This document shows, piece by piece, positions 1 through 13,310 of a stretch of DNA of 64,000 nucleotides. Source of the DNA: Brachypodius melanocephalos (lineage: Eukaryota; Chordata; Aves; Passeriformes; Pycnonotidae); NCBI GenBank assembly GCA_013398615.1, contig VZSR01000055.1, forward strand, positions 824,905 through 888,904, written 5' to 3'. The translations under genes were made by a program, and so were the position numbers. The notes beneath the pieces are model-generated. The model saw only the letters and a list, made by a program, of their open reading frames with translations, ran no database searches and was not told the DNA's origin. Numbering within the stretch: position 1 is the stretch's first letter; the number at the start of each line of letters is the position of its first letter.

Positions 1-489
1 AATTATGAATATTTGAGAGGGATAAGGATTTTAACAAGTAGTAATGACCTCATAATTCAGTGCTGGAGAAAAGCCACAGATTCCTTTAATTAGTGTTTTT
101 CTCACAGTCTGCCTATTAAATTCAGAGAACAATGGGGAAACTCTTATGAAGCTTCTAAGTTCTGGCATATAGAATTTTCAACCATGATTTTATCACTTTT
201 CACGGATGGAAACATTATTGACACCTTATATTTCAGATTTCTATTTTTTCCTCTTACAAATTGCTCAGTACTTTACTTTCAGTATCACTTCAGTATCACC
301 TGAGCAGTTACAGTTTGATGAAAGACTATTTTAAAAGTATTTAATAGAATTATTTAAATGCAACATACAAATTTCACAAAGAAATGAAGCAATTCATCGC
401 TCCAAGACAGACGTACCCTTCATTTTATGTGGACCTAGAAGATGTGCTGTGTTTTTACTACTAGGTTATTTGATTTTCCATTAGCTTTA

Positions 490-680
490 TATGTTACAAC
501 ATGCAGTTCCTTCAAAAACCCCAACCAAACAAACAAAAAACAAACAAAAAACAAAATCCAAAATGAAACACCAAAAAGAACCCAGACAGTAAAGTGGGTT
601 TTTTTGTGTGTGTTTTTTTTTTGTTTGTTTGTTTTTTGTGGTTGTTTTTTTTTTTTTTTTTTTTTTTTAATTTTGTTTTT
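490..680. repeat. Low complexity: A/C-rich block then G/T-rich block and T24
   Basis: CAAA-type repeats at about 510-560 are followed by GTTT-type repeats at about 600-644 and a T run at 645-668. The two blocks are near-complementary, so they could pair as a loose hairpin. Short frames through here are artefacts of the repeat. Confidence 0.8.
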
Positions 681-726
681 TCCTATTATGGTGGTCTAAA
701 CCCTAGTGAATGCTGTAGAAGAGTGT

Positions 727-860
727 TGAGGAAAAAAAAAAAAATCCATGAACAAAACACAATCAGAGCCAAATTCAAAGCCCAGACATTGAAGAGCTTT
801 GTACAGAGAGTGAAATGATTTTAAACAGTGCAAACAATTTTTGGATTGTGTCACAATATC
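727..860 (+). repeat. Diverged dispersed repeat, copy 1
   Basis: The core (about 760-822) shares ordered blocks with the segment near 2.84-2.91 kb: GAACAAAACACA, then GCCAAATTC, GACATTG, AGAGAGTGA and GATTTTAAA. Both copies follow an A-rich run. The flanks beyond the core align poorly. The family is not recognised; it may be an old interspersed element or a local duplication. Confidence 0.5.
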
Positions 861-1493
861 GGCCTTCAAAATGTTTACTTTTTTGTTGTTTACCACTTAA
901 ATGTAGGACATTTCTGAGGAAAGGAGTAGTTATTTTCTTTGTCTCTGGCCAGAGGACAGTTTCTATCCTGGCATTAATGTTTGGGTTCTGAGCCCAAAAT
1001 GAGCAGTGCTAGTGGTTAGGCTACAGATTCACTTCAGGCAATAACTATCCACCTCTGTACAAACTGATAAAAAAATAGAAAACTTGAGTTTTAGGGATCA
1101 ATTCCTTTTTCTTATAATGTGCACCTACAGCCTAATGGTATCTTCATGCTGTTCCAGTATTTCTTACACTGGTTCAAACTCCCAGCTCCAAACACCGCTT
1201 TCAAGTATTCAATCTTTCTCATCATTTCTTGCTCTTTTGATTCTCTAAATATTAAGGGAAAAAATAAAATCACTTTTGAAACTATGAGCAACATATTGCC
1301 ATAACGTAATTTAGAAATTAGTCCATTACTAGAAATCATATGCCATCCTCAGATTTTCTGTGGAGCCCTTGCTCATCCACAACTCCTTTTGAATAAGTGA
1401 ACAATTGTGGGCCTCAGCACTGGCTCCCCACAGCTCTGATTCCACTATTGCTGCAATAATCAAGGCTCAGCTTTCTTCTTATTTTCCCCTTAC

Positions 1494-1523
1494 CTGTGAC
1501 TTCCAAAAGCTGTGAGGCCCAGG
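1494..1523 (-). CDS. Candidate micro-exon, 30 nt
   Basis: The acceptor is ttttgacactccacactcctggcag and the donor GTCACAG|gtaagggg, both good. Entering in phase 1 after the 6706 candidate, it reads A-WASQLLEVT and exits in phase 1. Phase 0 (PGPHSFWKSQ) is open too. If real, the gene continues beyond the left edge of the window. Confidence 0.28.
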
Positions 1524-2814
1524 CTGCCAGGAGTGTGGAGTGTCAAAAGCAGATAAGTGCTCCCACACAGCATGTGTTCAGAGAGGTACCCTGTTATACA
1601 AACACACTATTTTTAGCCAGGAGCTGGTTCCCTCAGCGTGGTGTCAGTAAATTGGGAATACATTTAAAGTTGCCAAAATAAGGCTCTCCTTACTTGTACT
1701 GATCTACATTCTGAAAAAAAAAAAAAAGAAGAATTGCATTTAAAACCATTAATAATGCTATTTAGTATCATAAACAACAAGGGTAATGCAATCCCTGTGT
1801 GGGAATTCTGTTTTATTCAATTCTATTGACATTCACACTGTTATATTGGAATGGGAAAAACATTATATCATCCTTAGGTAGAATTTTAACACATTCCAGG
1901 GGAAAAAGATGAAAGGAAAATGTATCAGTTTGATTGTGCTAGTAGAATTACTGTGAATGTAATTCAGGATCAAATTAATTAAGATACCACAAGCAAATAA
2001 AACAAGCCCTCTGCTAAATATAAGATTTGAAGATTTATTGTTAGCCAAGATAAAAGCCTCTCTGTAGAAATGCAGTTTTGTTTTTTTTCTCGTTTTAGCC
2101 TAGGCAAGGAGATCATGCCCTCCAAGAGTCATGGAAAAAACACACAAAAATCTTATAAGAAAGACTGATTTCTGAAAAGAATATATCAGCACTTCAGTAG
2201 AAAGCTTTGATCTAACTAAGAATTTGCTTATATGGATACATGTGCAATAATAAATATGCTTTAGATCGAAGGAGATGTTACTGGTAAAATGATGGTGTGG
2301 TAGCAATACCAATTAATTGATATTATCATCATAAAGTTGATCATATATTTCAGTAAGAGACCATCCCTGGTATTTGAAATTGAGAACCTGAACTTCAGAA
2401 TTATGTTCATCAGGAGATAAATATTTATCAAGCTTGCAGGAAAGCTGTTTAAGTAGTCTTTCCTCTTTTTCCCTGTGGTAGTATTGTTACCATGCAGCAT
2501 TTGCAAGCTGAATTTTTGCATCTAAACCAATATATATTTTATGCCCAGCCTATAATTTATGAGTGGAAGGTGTTTAAGGCCAATAAGACAACATATAATT
2601 AAAACAATATGGCAGAAAATGTCTAAGCATGGATGTGCAAGCAACTGTGTCAGGGCAAGAGCCCTGGTACTTAATGTAGTGAGAGTGTCATAATACCACT
2701 AAATTACGCTGTGCAAGCATTTAATGTATTCAAGATGTGTTAAACAGAAGGATTGCAACACTTCAGATTCATTTGAGGCTTGTCTTTATACATAGAAATA
2801 TTATAAATGTTGAA

Positions 2815-2960
2815 AAAAACCACCCAAACCTGTCACGTGAACAAAACACATTCAAAGCCAAATTCGATGTCATGACATTGGAGGGCTTTGTGCAGAGAGT
2901 GAGGCGATTTTAAAAATAAATAAACCATCAATGTCTCTGATTTGTGGCTGTGCCTCAAAC
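2815..2960 (+). repeat. Diverged dispersed repeat, copy 2
   Basis: This is the partner of the copy at 727-860, in the same orientation and about 2.08 kb away. The best matching part runs from about 2839 to 2913. Several CpG/TpG-type differences separate the two, suggesting age. No open frame of note crosses it. Confidence 0.5.
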
Positions 2961-5900
2961 TTCACAAAACAGCCAAATCTGTTGTGATACAACCAAAGCA
3001 GCCCTCAGCTTTAAGATTAATGTTTACCCTACCATAAGCTTCCTGTTTATCAAGTATTTGTATACTATAGATACTATAATACTTCCCAGGGTCAGATTTT
3101 TCATGCCAATAAGTAATAGGAGCAACTTTCTGTGAATTTCATGCCAATGACTGCAAAATAAAGATTTTTCACTTATTTTGGTGTTGTAATTTGGAGTGAG
3201 AAACCTCAAGCCTACATTTTCCTCAAAAAGTTTATGAGCAAAATGTCATAAACCCTTTTTTCCTCGCAATTATTCTTACATATTATAGAGAATTAGCATA
3301 CTAGAGTATAAAAATAAAATGTGTAGCAAGTCCCTCATTCAGTCTTTGTGGGGAATTTCAAATATGCCTCATTGGGTTTGTGATTTACAAATGAAATGCA
3401 GCCAAGAAGTCCCTCGTGGTGCACATTATTTGTCACTCACAGTGACAAATAGGTTTGGTCTGTCATCACCCAGTGTGGTGACAAATGGGTTCCTGAAAAT
3501 CTTTGAGACAACTGAAGTGCCAGGGAGCAGTGCTGAAATTTTCGCAGTCAAGAGAATTCCATATGCTTGCCCCTGCTGAAGGCAGTTCATATTTGCAACT
3601 AAAAAAACCCAAAAAAACAAATTCAAAAAGCCTTTAGTTGAATCATTCCGTTGGAATTTCATTTTGACAATTTTAAGATACCCCAAACTTTGCTTCCTTT
3701 TTTTTTTTTTTACCGCATAACATGTTTCTGACATCTTCTTTTGGTGTAGGCATAAATCAAATACACCCATCTTCAAAAACATTTTTAGGGCAGCTCCATC
3801 CCTATGGGAAAGGTACAGAATGAAAGCTTACAAAACAAAAACAAAAGCAAATATAAATTTTTGTTAAAACAATGAAATGTCTAAAGAGCCTCATGATGAT
3901 ACTCATAAGGAAAATATTTTAAACAAGAATGGAGATATGGATTTTCTTGGAAAACAAAAGACACATTAATTTATACAACCTAATTGGAAAAATATTTCTG
4001 CACTATGATCTACTAGCAGCAGCTTTCCAGCAAAGTTTATGAAACATCACTTCAGAAAAATATTTCAGAGACAAGATTTGATTATTTCTACTGCAAAGAA
4101 AAACTGAGCTTCTTGTGCTTCCTGAATAAAACACTATTTCAAGAAAAGCTTTTGGATTTTAATTGCTTCATATCCAGCTATGGTGCTGCATTGAATATCC
4201 TGTAAATATTTTCAATCTGTCAATAAACAATTAAAAGAGACACTCGCTTATCTGATACTTTCCAGTGTGATTTTCTGGTAGATGAAAAATGCTCAGTTAT
4301 TAAAAAATGCAAGACTGATTAGATATTCATGAAATGATTGAAGTAATGAATAATTGTTTCTTTGAAGACCAATTTTAGAATTATGTGGTTTGCTTTGAAG
4401 AATCTCCACAGGTCATCTTCATCCTGAAAAAGCACAGAAACAGCTAAAAACACGTGAAAATTTGCCTCCACTTAGAAGTTGCACCAGCTATTCTACCTTT
4501 ATTCATCATTGCAATTTTAAATTTTTATATTTCGGACTAGTTTTATTCCAAACTGCAACAAGGTATCAGCACTTGGGTTCTAGCCAGTTTTCTGGGCCTT
4601 TTCAAAAATCCTGTTCTGTACTACCATAAAATTCCAGGGTCCTACTGCACAGTGAAGTTGATGGATTCAACAAGAAGGGAATAATTTAAACAAGACTATC
4701 CTGGAGATACTAAAACAAAAGTGTGATATTCTGATTTTCTTTTTTAATTTATTGGGGTTTTTTTGTTTGTTTTTTGTTTTTTTTAAAGAGGTTTGTTCTC
4801 AGTGAGTTTTTCTATTTAATTGTAGTTCCCATTAAACTTCCAGTGTTTTCATCCCAATTTAGAGAGTCATTATCTCTAGAAGATCCTTGTGTCTCTGCCT
4901 GGAGAGCTGAAGCACACTCATACCAGCCAGGACATGGAACTGAGAATAAACTCTGCTATAGAGACACCTTGAAATAGAGAAAACTCCTCCATCACCTCCC
5001 CAGCACCAAGGGCAGTATCTCAAATCCCAGCTTTACAACCACAGCAGATTCTATTAAAAAAAAAAAAAAAAAAAAAAAAGTTCAGTGTCCCATGCAGGTA
5101 ACATTGGAACAAGAAAATCTCGTTTACTTTCCAGCATCCCTTAATACAATTCTTGTGACTTTCACATATTTTTTGTTAACCTGTTCATCAGCACTGATCA
5201 AGAATTTGTGTTTTCTGCCAACAAAATGGATTCCTCCACCAGTTTTTGTTTTTTTTTTTCCTTCTGATGTTCAACAATAGAATGAGGAAACACAATTACT
5301 CGCTTTTAACCTCCAGTTTGAGGGTAGAGACGTTTAAGAAGCTGGAACTTTTGTGCATTTTTAAATGCATTTTACAGTTTGTTTAGTTTAAACCCTTGGA
5401 CTTTAAAAATATATTCTTCATTATCCATGTAATATATAGATTGCTTCAAGAGTTGTGTGGTCTGCCTAATTTTATTTAAATTTTTAGATTGCACTAGAGA
5501 GATGTTTCTATTTTGTTTTGTCTGCTTTCCCTGATTAGTCCCTAAGCAAAATATTACCACATTGTATTCATTAAAAGTTTACTGAAACACAGAACCTTGA
5601 CTCATTTTTAAATCAGCTTAGAGAAAACATAGTAGAAAAGTGATTACCAAAATGCAAATCAAGTTCCATCCAAAAAATACAAGGATTTTGTCACAATATA
5701 ACATCTAAACTAAACACTGACTCAGAGAAAGGCTGATGCTTGTACTGACTACCTGCACAGGTAAATTGTTTATGTGACAAATCTGTTCATCTGACAAGAA
5801 GAAAACCCTTGCTATGGCCACAGAGAGAGATGTAGTAAATATATATTTTAAAGATTACTTTAAAGCCAAGTACAAAATATTTATCAGTTTTAAATTCTTC

Positions 5901-6705
5901 CCAGCTTTGATTTTATTGCCTTATTTGTGTATTTCTGACCTGGTTAGGATGGTCCCACCGCCCTCACAGACACTTTATTCCCTGCATTGCTGATGACTCT
6001 GACAAGTATCCCCTTGTGTATTATTTTTATTCTTGGTTGTTAAGAAAGCAAATATAAGTAAGCTCAATGATCTCTTTGCATTTCTGACATCATCCCAGTT
6101 ATGCTTCTACTGGAATGAGAGTTAACTTTATCTTTTAAAACCTCCATGGGACGATGACATCAGGATATGTTTTTTTCAAAAATACCATAAAACAGAGAAG
6201 CACTAAACAAACTGTAACAGTTCCTCCTGACATGATGTTTAGTGGGATTTCTTTTTCTAAACCATTTAAAGAGCCTTGAGGGATCCTTACAAAGCTCTTT
6301 TCACCTCATTCACACTTTAACCTCTGTCCTGTGTGCTGATAGCATTCCAAAACAATTCAGAACCCTCAAATACTACAAAGCATGAAAAAGTATTGCAATT
6401 TTGGTCATGATCACAAGCTTATGAGGCTGTCACCTTCTTCCCTCTGTCAGCAGGAGCCCAGAGCAGTCTCCATTCCAGAATATCTGTTGGAAAAGGCAAT
6501 CAGGGACTACAAATGAAGAGACAAATAGCAGAAAGGGATAGGCACAGGAAGGATATGAATGCTAGATGGGGGACAGAAAGAGCCCATATCTGAGCACATA
6601 CCTACACATCTGGCATGCCATTTTAAGGCACAGTTTCAACCCATATCACCCCCTACAAAACGCAATCCTTATTTTGAAACCAACTGATACATCTCTGATT
6701 TTTAC
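2961..6705. other. Putative intron; nothing recognised
   Basis: AT-rich unique sequence. The 118-codon minus frame at 3426-3782 has no domain, and an A-tract-driven Lys run interrupts it. Confidence 0.55.
5056..5079 (+). repeat. Poly(A) tract, 24 nt
   Basis: An uninterrupted run of A. I see no processed-pseudogene body upstream and no flanking target-site duplication. Confidence 0.9.
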
Positions 6706-6751
6706 CTCGTGGCATAGATCCATTCTCTGGACTAATATCTTCTATCTCTTC
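6706..6751 (-). CDS. Candidate internal exon, 46 nt
   Basis: The acceptor is gagtttatttttcaag and the donor CCACGAG|gtaaaaat. Only one frame is open: EEIEDISPENGSMPR, phase 0 to phase 1. The acidic, Pro/Ser-containing peptide is not typical of random translation of this AT-rich DNA. The A at acceptor position -3 is less usual than C or T. It follows the 10305 candidate in phase. No family is recognised. Confidence 0.33.
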
Positions 6752-7628
6752 CTTGAAAAATAAACTCTATTTTTACCAGAAGGAAAAATAAACTCTCCTT
6801 TCTACTATAGAATAGAAATGCAGGAAAGTAAGAAAGAGAATTTTTCTTAATATATGATACACTAATATTCCTGTAAGATATGTTACAGTAAAAAGAATTA
6901 AGCAGTTATATAATATTTTTACTTTTTTTAATACAAATAGACACAGGAGTCCAGACAATGGACCCCTTTAAATTTTAAATTTATAAGTAAATGACTGTTT
7001 AAGATGCTTTTTATATACCTTTTAAAAAATTAATATTAAAAGTGGAAAATCCTTAAGACATCACAGTTATGTAAAAGCTAAAAACCTCTTTATTAAAAAA
7101 TATATCTTGGAATTTCCATAATTAGTTTGTTATTGTTGTCTGTTTGCTTCTGTGGTTTTTTGGGGGTTTTTTTGAAGTTCCATAAAATTTTGTTGTTGCT
7201 GTTGTTCTGTTTGCTTGCGCTTTTTTTGCCTTTTTTTTTTTAAATCAAACACACATTCAGTAAGATAACCACTTTGTATAGAAGTGTTTCATTCTGAGCA
7301 TCTTATACCAGTACATTTTTTCGAAAGATCAGTACAATTTTTTAATAACTCACACTCCTAGATGGACTGTTCAGCCCTATAAATCCGTTCTCTCTCTATG
7401 CACATTTTGATGTAGCTCAGTTGAATTAGAATGATGGAGAAAATAAAGTTTAGGCTTATTCAGACCTTTTGCTTTCATGGAAAATGAACTTAAGATAGAG
7501 TCATATTCCAGTGTCACAGTCTCTGATATAGAAATCCTTATGATTATACAAGAACACCGTGTGGTTATAGTGGTCTGTATTTCTCAGATTCATGAATTCC
7601 ATCACTGTAGGGATGCTATTTTTATGGA

Positions 7629-7663
7629 GATAGATAGATAGACAGACAGATAGATAGATAGAG
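7629..7663 (+). repeat. GATA/GACA tetranucleotide microsatellite
   Basis: An array of about eight GATA units interrupted by two GACA units. Such arrays are often length-polymorphic in vertebrates. Confidence 0.9.
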
Positions 7664-9707
7664 ATATCTTCACCATAGATAACTAGATTCCAGATAAATT
7701 GTTAAGAATTAATTACTTTTGCATACTTGGCAGCTCCATAATTTGATGGCACGTATTATTTACATGCATACAATTACATCACTTTAACTCTCTACCTAAT
7801 CCCCATTCAATTTTTTTAATGTTTTGCCAAGCAAACAGAAATAAATGATGGAATTTCTGTCTGGTAATGGACAATTTCTGTTGATGTGAAGAAAGGATAA
7901 GTATTAAATCTTGTACAGTCCAAAGGACATTCACTCCTACTCTGAAGCATGGGAACACACCATTCCTACAAGAGCACTTTCACTCCCCTGTGATTTTTCA
8001 TTCATCTAAAAGAAATAAATGAAGATCAAAGAAGGCCATTCATAGCTCCTTTCCATTCTACTCCTCTCAGGACTAGACTCAGAGCTCATTGATAGAATTC
8101 TGATCAAAAAAACCATTGTTTAACCTAATTTTGCTTTAATTTGCTCTAAGCCGTAAAACTCTTTGAGGTTGTACATAGGTACCACTGCCTGGCTGAGAAG
8201 ATGCCACAGCCATGAGCAGAGCATGCAGGCAGGCTGGAGATGTACATGTGCAGTTCTGACTTTGCAAACAGCGCAGGTCCACATCTAACAGAAACAAATC
8301 ATGGTTCCAGTGATTCAGAGGGAGTCCTGAAAGCTGCCAGCAGTTATAGATCCATTCCAAACCACTAAAAAGGCTGAAAAGGGATCAGACAATAGGGACT
8401 TAAAAATCTATTTTGGCAGTGTAAATTAGCTGCTTGCCTGCTTTATAGGAAAAGCAGGTGACTCTGTTTACCAGCAGACACATATTTAACTTGGCCTACC
8501 TTCCCCCATCCCTCAAAGAATATTCATTCAGCCAAACACACATCATCACTTAAATTTGACTTTTGCCTCTTCTGAAAAAACATATTTTATTTAATGGAAA
8601 AAACCCAAAAAAATAATAGAAACCTTGGAGTGCCTAGGCACTTAAAATGCAAAGGTTATGCACAAACTATGCACAAATCTCTTAATGCCAAATCACTGGT
8701 ACAATATTTTATGTATTACAGGAGAGCCATTCTGGGTAAAGGAAATCCAGGCCTAAAAAACCAAGGTGGCTCTTAAACTTCATTGAACAGAAACTACAGG
8801 AATATTGGTCCTCTAAGGAAAAGTCAGAGAAACTAAGCTGAGACAACCACAGCAGGAGTTGGCGTTGTTGTGATGCTTCAGTAACATTTAAAAAACAATT
8901 AACAAGAACAAAACCCTTAACATTTCTATTAGGACAAGGCTGAACTACTGGAAAGTGAGATACATTTAGGTTATCTGAGTTGTCTCCAAGATGTAGAATA
9001 ACCCTCAGAGATGCATCACGTAGAACTCATGTTTATTTTCCTTGAATTTAACAAGCCAAAATTAGGAATTTTATAAAAAAACAATCCTATGGGGATGAGA
9101 AAACCAAAGACTGCATACTAGGATTTGTTAGTATATGATCTAATATCCTTCTTTCTATGATTTTTGGATCAGAATTCCTAGCTGAACTCATGCACAGCAC
9201 CCTTTTCACCCTCACCATACAAGGATATGAGTTTTAAGAAAATGATAAATGTTTATAGACTGAAAATGGCTACAAGAGACAAGAAAACTGACAAGCTGAA
9301 ATTCTTTAGTGGGTGGTTGATGACTACAGTTAAGCATTGCCCTTTTCTTAACTACATTATTTTTACCATTATCAATACTGTGTTAAATCTATTCCATGGG
9401 GAATTTACATGGCTGAGCTAACATTGATTCAAACCTCCAATATCTGGTATTGAACACTGTACTGGAGAATGTCCCATCTTTCTTTTGCTACAACAACAAA
9501 ACTCACGCAGTTTGGATAAGCTCTGGGGGAGGAAAGGGAATCCCATATCAAAATTAGGAGGCACAGTCCCTATTTTATTAGTCAGTGTTCTATATGGTCA
9601 CATGCACTTAAAAGTTTCCTTGTTTAGAAATGACAAAATCCCTCTCTTTCTAATTTTTATTCAAATGTGAGTTCCATTTTAACATGAAAGTAAAGGGGGA
9701 ACAAAGG

Positions 9708-9800
9708 AAAAAAAAAAAAAAAAAAAAAAGAACCCCACACACACACACAAAAAAAAAAAACACCAAAAAACCAAAAAAACCCCCAAAAAAACAACACACC
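9708..9800 (+). repeat. A/C-rich low-complexity tract
   Basis: A run of 22 A (9708-9729) is followed by a CA repeat and alternating A and C runs with almost no G or T. The minus-strand Phe/Trp/Val-rich frame across it is an artefact. Confidence 0.85.
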
Positions 9801-10304
9801 ACAAATTATTTTTAAGTGACAGTCTTGTTTTGGTACAGAAAAATTCATTGTTTCCTGTGATCCACAGAACACTGTGTTATGGCCAATATCATTCCCTGGC
9901 ACTCCAGTAAACGAAGTAGATAAGCCTTTAGTTGTTTTTAAACGTGAGTCCTTTTCAATAATAATGTTAGTTTACATACTTCATGGGAAAGAATCATATC
10001 ACTGGCTTAAACATTGCAATTTTTGTAGACTAGTTTCATATAGTGCTAGAACTCTCTGAAAAAAATAGTCATGGCTCGAGTAACTCTTTCTTATAATTTG
10101 TGTAGGTTTTCACTAATTGACGGAATGAGGAATTGGTAATTAATTTTTCAAAGATTGAACAGCGAGTGAAGAAAACTTAATGAAATAATTTAGGACTCAT
10201 CATGGTAATGCTGTACCTCTCAACTAGGAAGCAGAAATAACATACATGATTCCAGGCAGCTGCCTGAGGGAATGAGTTTTATTAGCCATTGTTTGTTTCA
10301 TTAC

Positions 10305-10350
10305 CAGGTGGCCGCACTCCTGCTTTTGTGCAGAGCCCTTAAAGCTCCTG
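10305..10350 (-). CDS. Candidate internal exon, 46 nt
   Basis: The acceptor is tattccctgccttttaaatcag and the donor CACCTG|gtaatga. Entering in phase 2 it reads RSFKGSAQKQECGHL and exits in phase 0. An alternative frame (GALRALHKSRSAAT) is also open. The donor lacks the usual A at -2, which weakens the case. It could instead be part of a non-coding GC-richer patch. Confidence 0.22.
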
Positions 10351-11548
10351 CTGATTTAAAAGGCAGGGAATAAAATATAGGCTAGGTCAAGCAGCACAGA
10401 GGAATAGAGGATGGTGTCATCAGTGACACCAAGGAAAATTTGGTAGAGTCCAAGAAGGACAGGAGTGGACACGTGTAACACAAATGGTCCCACCACAGGA
10501 GCATGGAGACAGCAGCTGTCTGCTGTAGAGACAAATTATTTTCATTGCACGGATTTGGCTGGGTTGCAACTACTCAGCTACCCCGAGCAGAGGAGAAAAA
10601 AAGCAACGATTCCAACTCGCATTTCATCTTCGCCGCTCTCTTTTCATCTCTCAAGCTTCACAACTTTTAAGTTTTGTCCTCGCCTCCAAGCTGTCAGTGA
10701 TATATTATAAAATGAATAGCTTGAAGTGTTTGGCTACCTGGGGCCATAAACCTAGCAGGTCAGCAACAGAAGCTGCCGGGAGACTTTCTATGGCTTTTGC
10801 TGGAATTAAAACAAAACAATCAGGGGGAAAGCGTCATGGGTACAGAATAACTTATTACTTCTAACACACATATCCCTGTAGATCACAGCAACCTCAATCT
10901 GCTTAAAAAATGGCTTCCTTGGGCTAGCCAATCTTTCTGTTAAATAGGTTGGTCTTCCCTGGAGCCAAGATCTGCCTCCTTCTGCATGGCTTATTGTAAC
11001 AGCACAAGGCAGTATTTTTTGCTCTGACAATTTTCAAATAAAAATCAGTCCTATAAAGGCTGAGATTGTTTATTTTTCCTCAGGGCATTCAGTTGTTCTG
11101 ATTAGGGGCAGAACAGAAGAAAATTTGGATATTAAAACAGCAAAGCTGTTGTGAACCTGGGGTGTTAGTTTTAGTTTAATTAACAATAGAAAAAGACACA
11201 TAAAAGAAATCAAATCATATAGCACTTAAGACATGCAGACAAGGATCCAGTATGTGACCTGCCAGTTAAGATCACCGTGATTAAGACAAAGGGAGTAGGA
11301 AAAACATCCCACACAACTCCAGATTAGCAAAACAGGGTGGAGAAAGGAGCCTGTTATCATTTTTGACAGTAATATCCAAGATGCTCTCTGTGTAGCTTTA
11401 TTCACAAGACACATTTTAGCACATGTGAAGTTTATAGGTTACCAGCAAAACCAAAGGTATTCTGCAAATATCCCATGAAACTAATCATCTTCCATAATTA
11501 CAGAAACACCAAAAATGAATGAATGCATCCAACAAAATACACACTCAC

Positions 11549-11586
11549 TGCAATTCATATGTACCTTTTTCCTTGGATCTTCTGGA
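11549..11586 (-). CDS. Candidate internal exon, 38 nt
   Basis: The acceptor is excellent (cttttttcctctacag). The best donor is TTGCA|gtgagtgt; a weaker donor (AAAAAG|gtacat) lies 16 nt earlier. In phase 0 it reads SRRSKEKGTYEL and leaves two bases (phase 2). A second frame, PEDPRKKVHMNC, is also open. It fits between the 19659 and 10305 candidates. With two open frames and a basic, low-information peptide, support comes mainly from the acceptor. Confidence 0.25.
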
Positions 11587-13240
11587 CTGTAGAGGAAAAA
11601 AGACCTCTGATTACTCACATGTTGTCATGTTGTAAATTGTGGTGATGTTTCTCCCCAGACTATCGTGGGTACAGGCTCTCACATTTATATCACATCACTT
11701 GAAAGTCATGATTAAAACTTTAGGCAGCCTTTGCAGCCATTAAATGAAAACCCAGAACCTCATAGCTGTGCTTACACAATCTTGTCTTCTAAAACCTTCT
11801 TTCAGTCACAGGAGCCTCCAGTTCCTTTTCACAACCTCAATGGGTGAACATCAGCACCTTGTTCCATACCTCAGTGATAATTCACTCACATCTGCATATG
11901 CAGAGCAGAACCCTCCTTTACAGAGGAGCCCTGTGTCCCCAGGAAGGGTCTGCAAGCCTGTCCTGTTACTAACATCTTATATTATGCATATTATTCCTGT
12001 TAGATCCTAATATTTTAGGCTAGATTACTTAACTGTCAGCATGTCATTCTCCTGCTTATGAATTATTCAGAATAATTTACAGTAAAGCTATTATTGGCAC
12101 CACTGCGACCTGAAAGTATTTTAGTTTTTGAAAGAGTCTAAGTGAATTTACCTCTCTTTGAACAAATGTTTCTGTGATTTTCATAATCATCATTCACATT
12201 TCATGAAAATGTTAAATAGCACAGAGAGCAAACAAGCCTGTTTTGTACTGGTGGTGTACATAAAACTATACATGAATTACTAAACTCTCTGATTTTTAGA
12301 ACTGGATAACCAAAGCTCATTCAACAAGACATGCAAAACCAGAAGGCTGTTTTGATTTTGCATCTGTCTGTGATCTTTTTGTTTCTTTTTGGGAAAAAAG
12401 ACATGTTTGTCTTTAAGAATAACTTTATGCAAGGCATCAGTATGTATCCAGGAGCTAATTGAATGCTTTAAAATGCTTCACCTTTGCTAATCCCCAGCAC
12501 TGTTTGTAATTGCCATGACTAATCCCAGCCTGTCACTTGGGATTATTTCATGCTTCCTAACAGAGTGAATCCTGAGCATTCAGCTCAGGATATTTATATG
12601 AATATTCTCAACTCATTGGATATTTATATTAACAAAATTGTTTAGCTCTGTAGTTGACCCAGGCTCACAAACCCAGAAAAGCTCTCTGTTTTTTAAATTC
12701 AGAGGCCAAGCTTTGGATCATTTTAACAGCTGGGTTTAAAGGCATTATTGAGGTGGCAGGAGGAAAAGGACAGAGGGGAAAACAGCACAGAAAGAGCAGT
12801 GGATGCATCTTTTATGAACTTGCTCCACGGGAAGTCAAGACAACCCAAAGCAGCAGAAGCTAAACACTTTTTCCATACTATTACTGAAAAACTCAGGTAC
12901 AGGAGGAGGAGGGGTGGGGAAGTTTTGCAAGTGTGCAAAAAGATACCCTTAGCACATGGTTAAAGAAGATTCTTTTCCTAGCAGAAAACTCTGCACCAAA
13001 ACAATTGAGGTCAACTTCAAATTACATATGACCAAAGGAAAAACATCTAGAACATTTCCAGCCAGCTGTATGAAATAGTAAAGAAAGGAGCTATAAAATG
13101 AAATGGCAGCTGTCACCTTTGCTGTTTCCAAGTACAAGCCAATAGCCCATCACAAAGCAAACCACTGTAGATTTTTTTTGCCTTTTTAATAGACTTCCTT
13201 TTCCATGATTAGTTGCAATTAACAGACTGAAACACTAAAA

Positions 13241-13310
13241 CAATCTATCAGGTTAAGCAATCTATCAGGTTATCTTTAATCTAACAATCTATCAAGTTAT
13301 CTTTAACAAA
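13241..13310 (+). repeat. Short tandem repeat, about 3 diverged units
   Basis: The motif CAATCTATCARGTTA recurs at 13241, 13258 and 13285. The last two are followed by TCTTTAA. Spacing is irregular (17 and 27 nt). Confidence 0.7.

Larger units (their letters stand above)
1..1493. other. No gene recognised; left edge
   Basis: Apart from the low-complexity block near 0.5-0.68 kb and repeat copy 1, I see only AT-rich unique sequence with short chance frames. Confidence 0.6.

Noticed and set aside
1694..1710. 17-nt segment after a perfect T-tract acceptor on the minus strand
   Set aside because: The acceptor is simply a poly(A) run read in reverse; the segment is too short to support.
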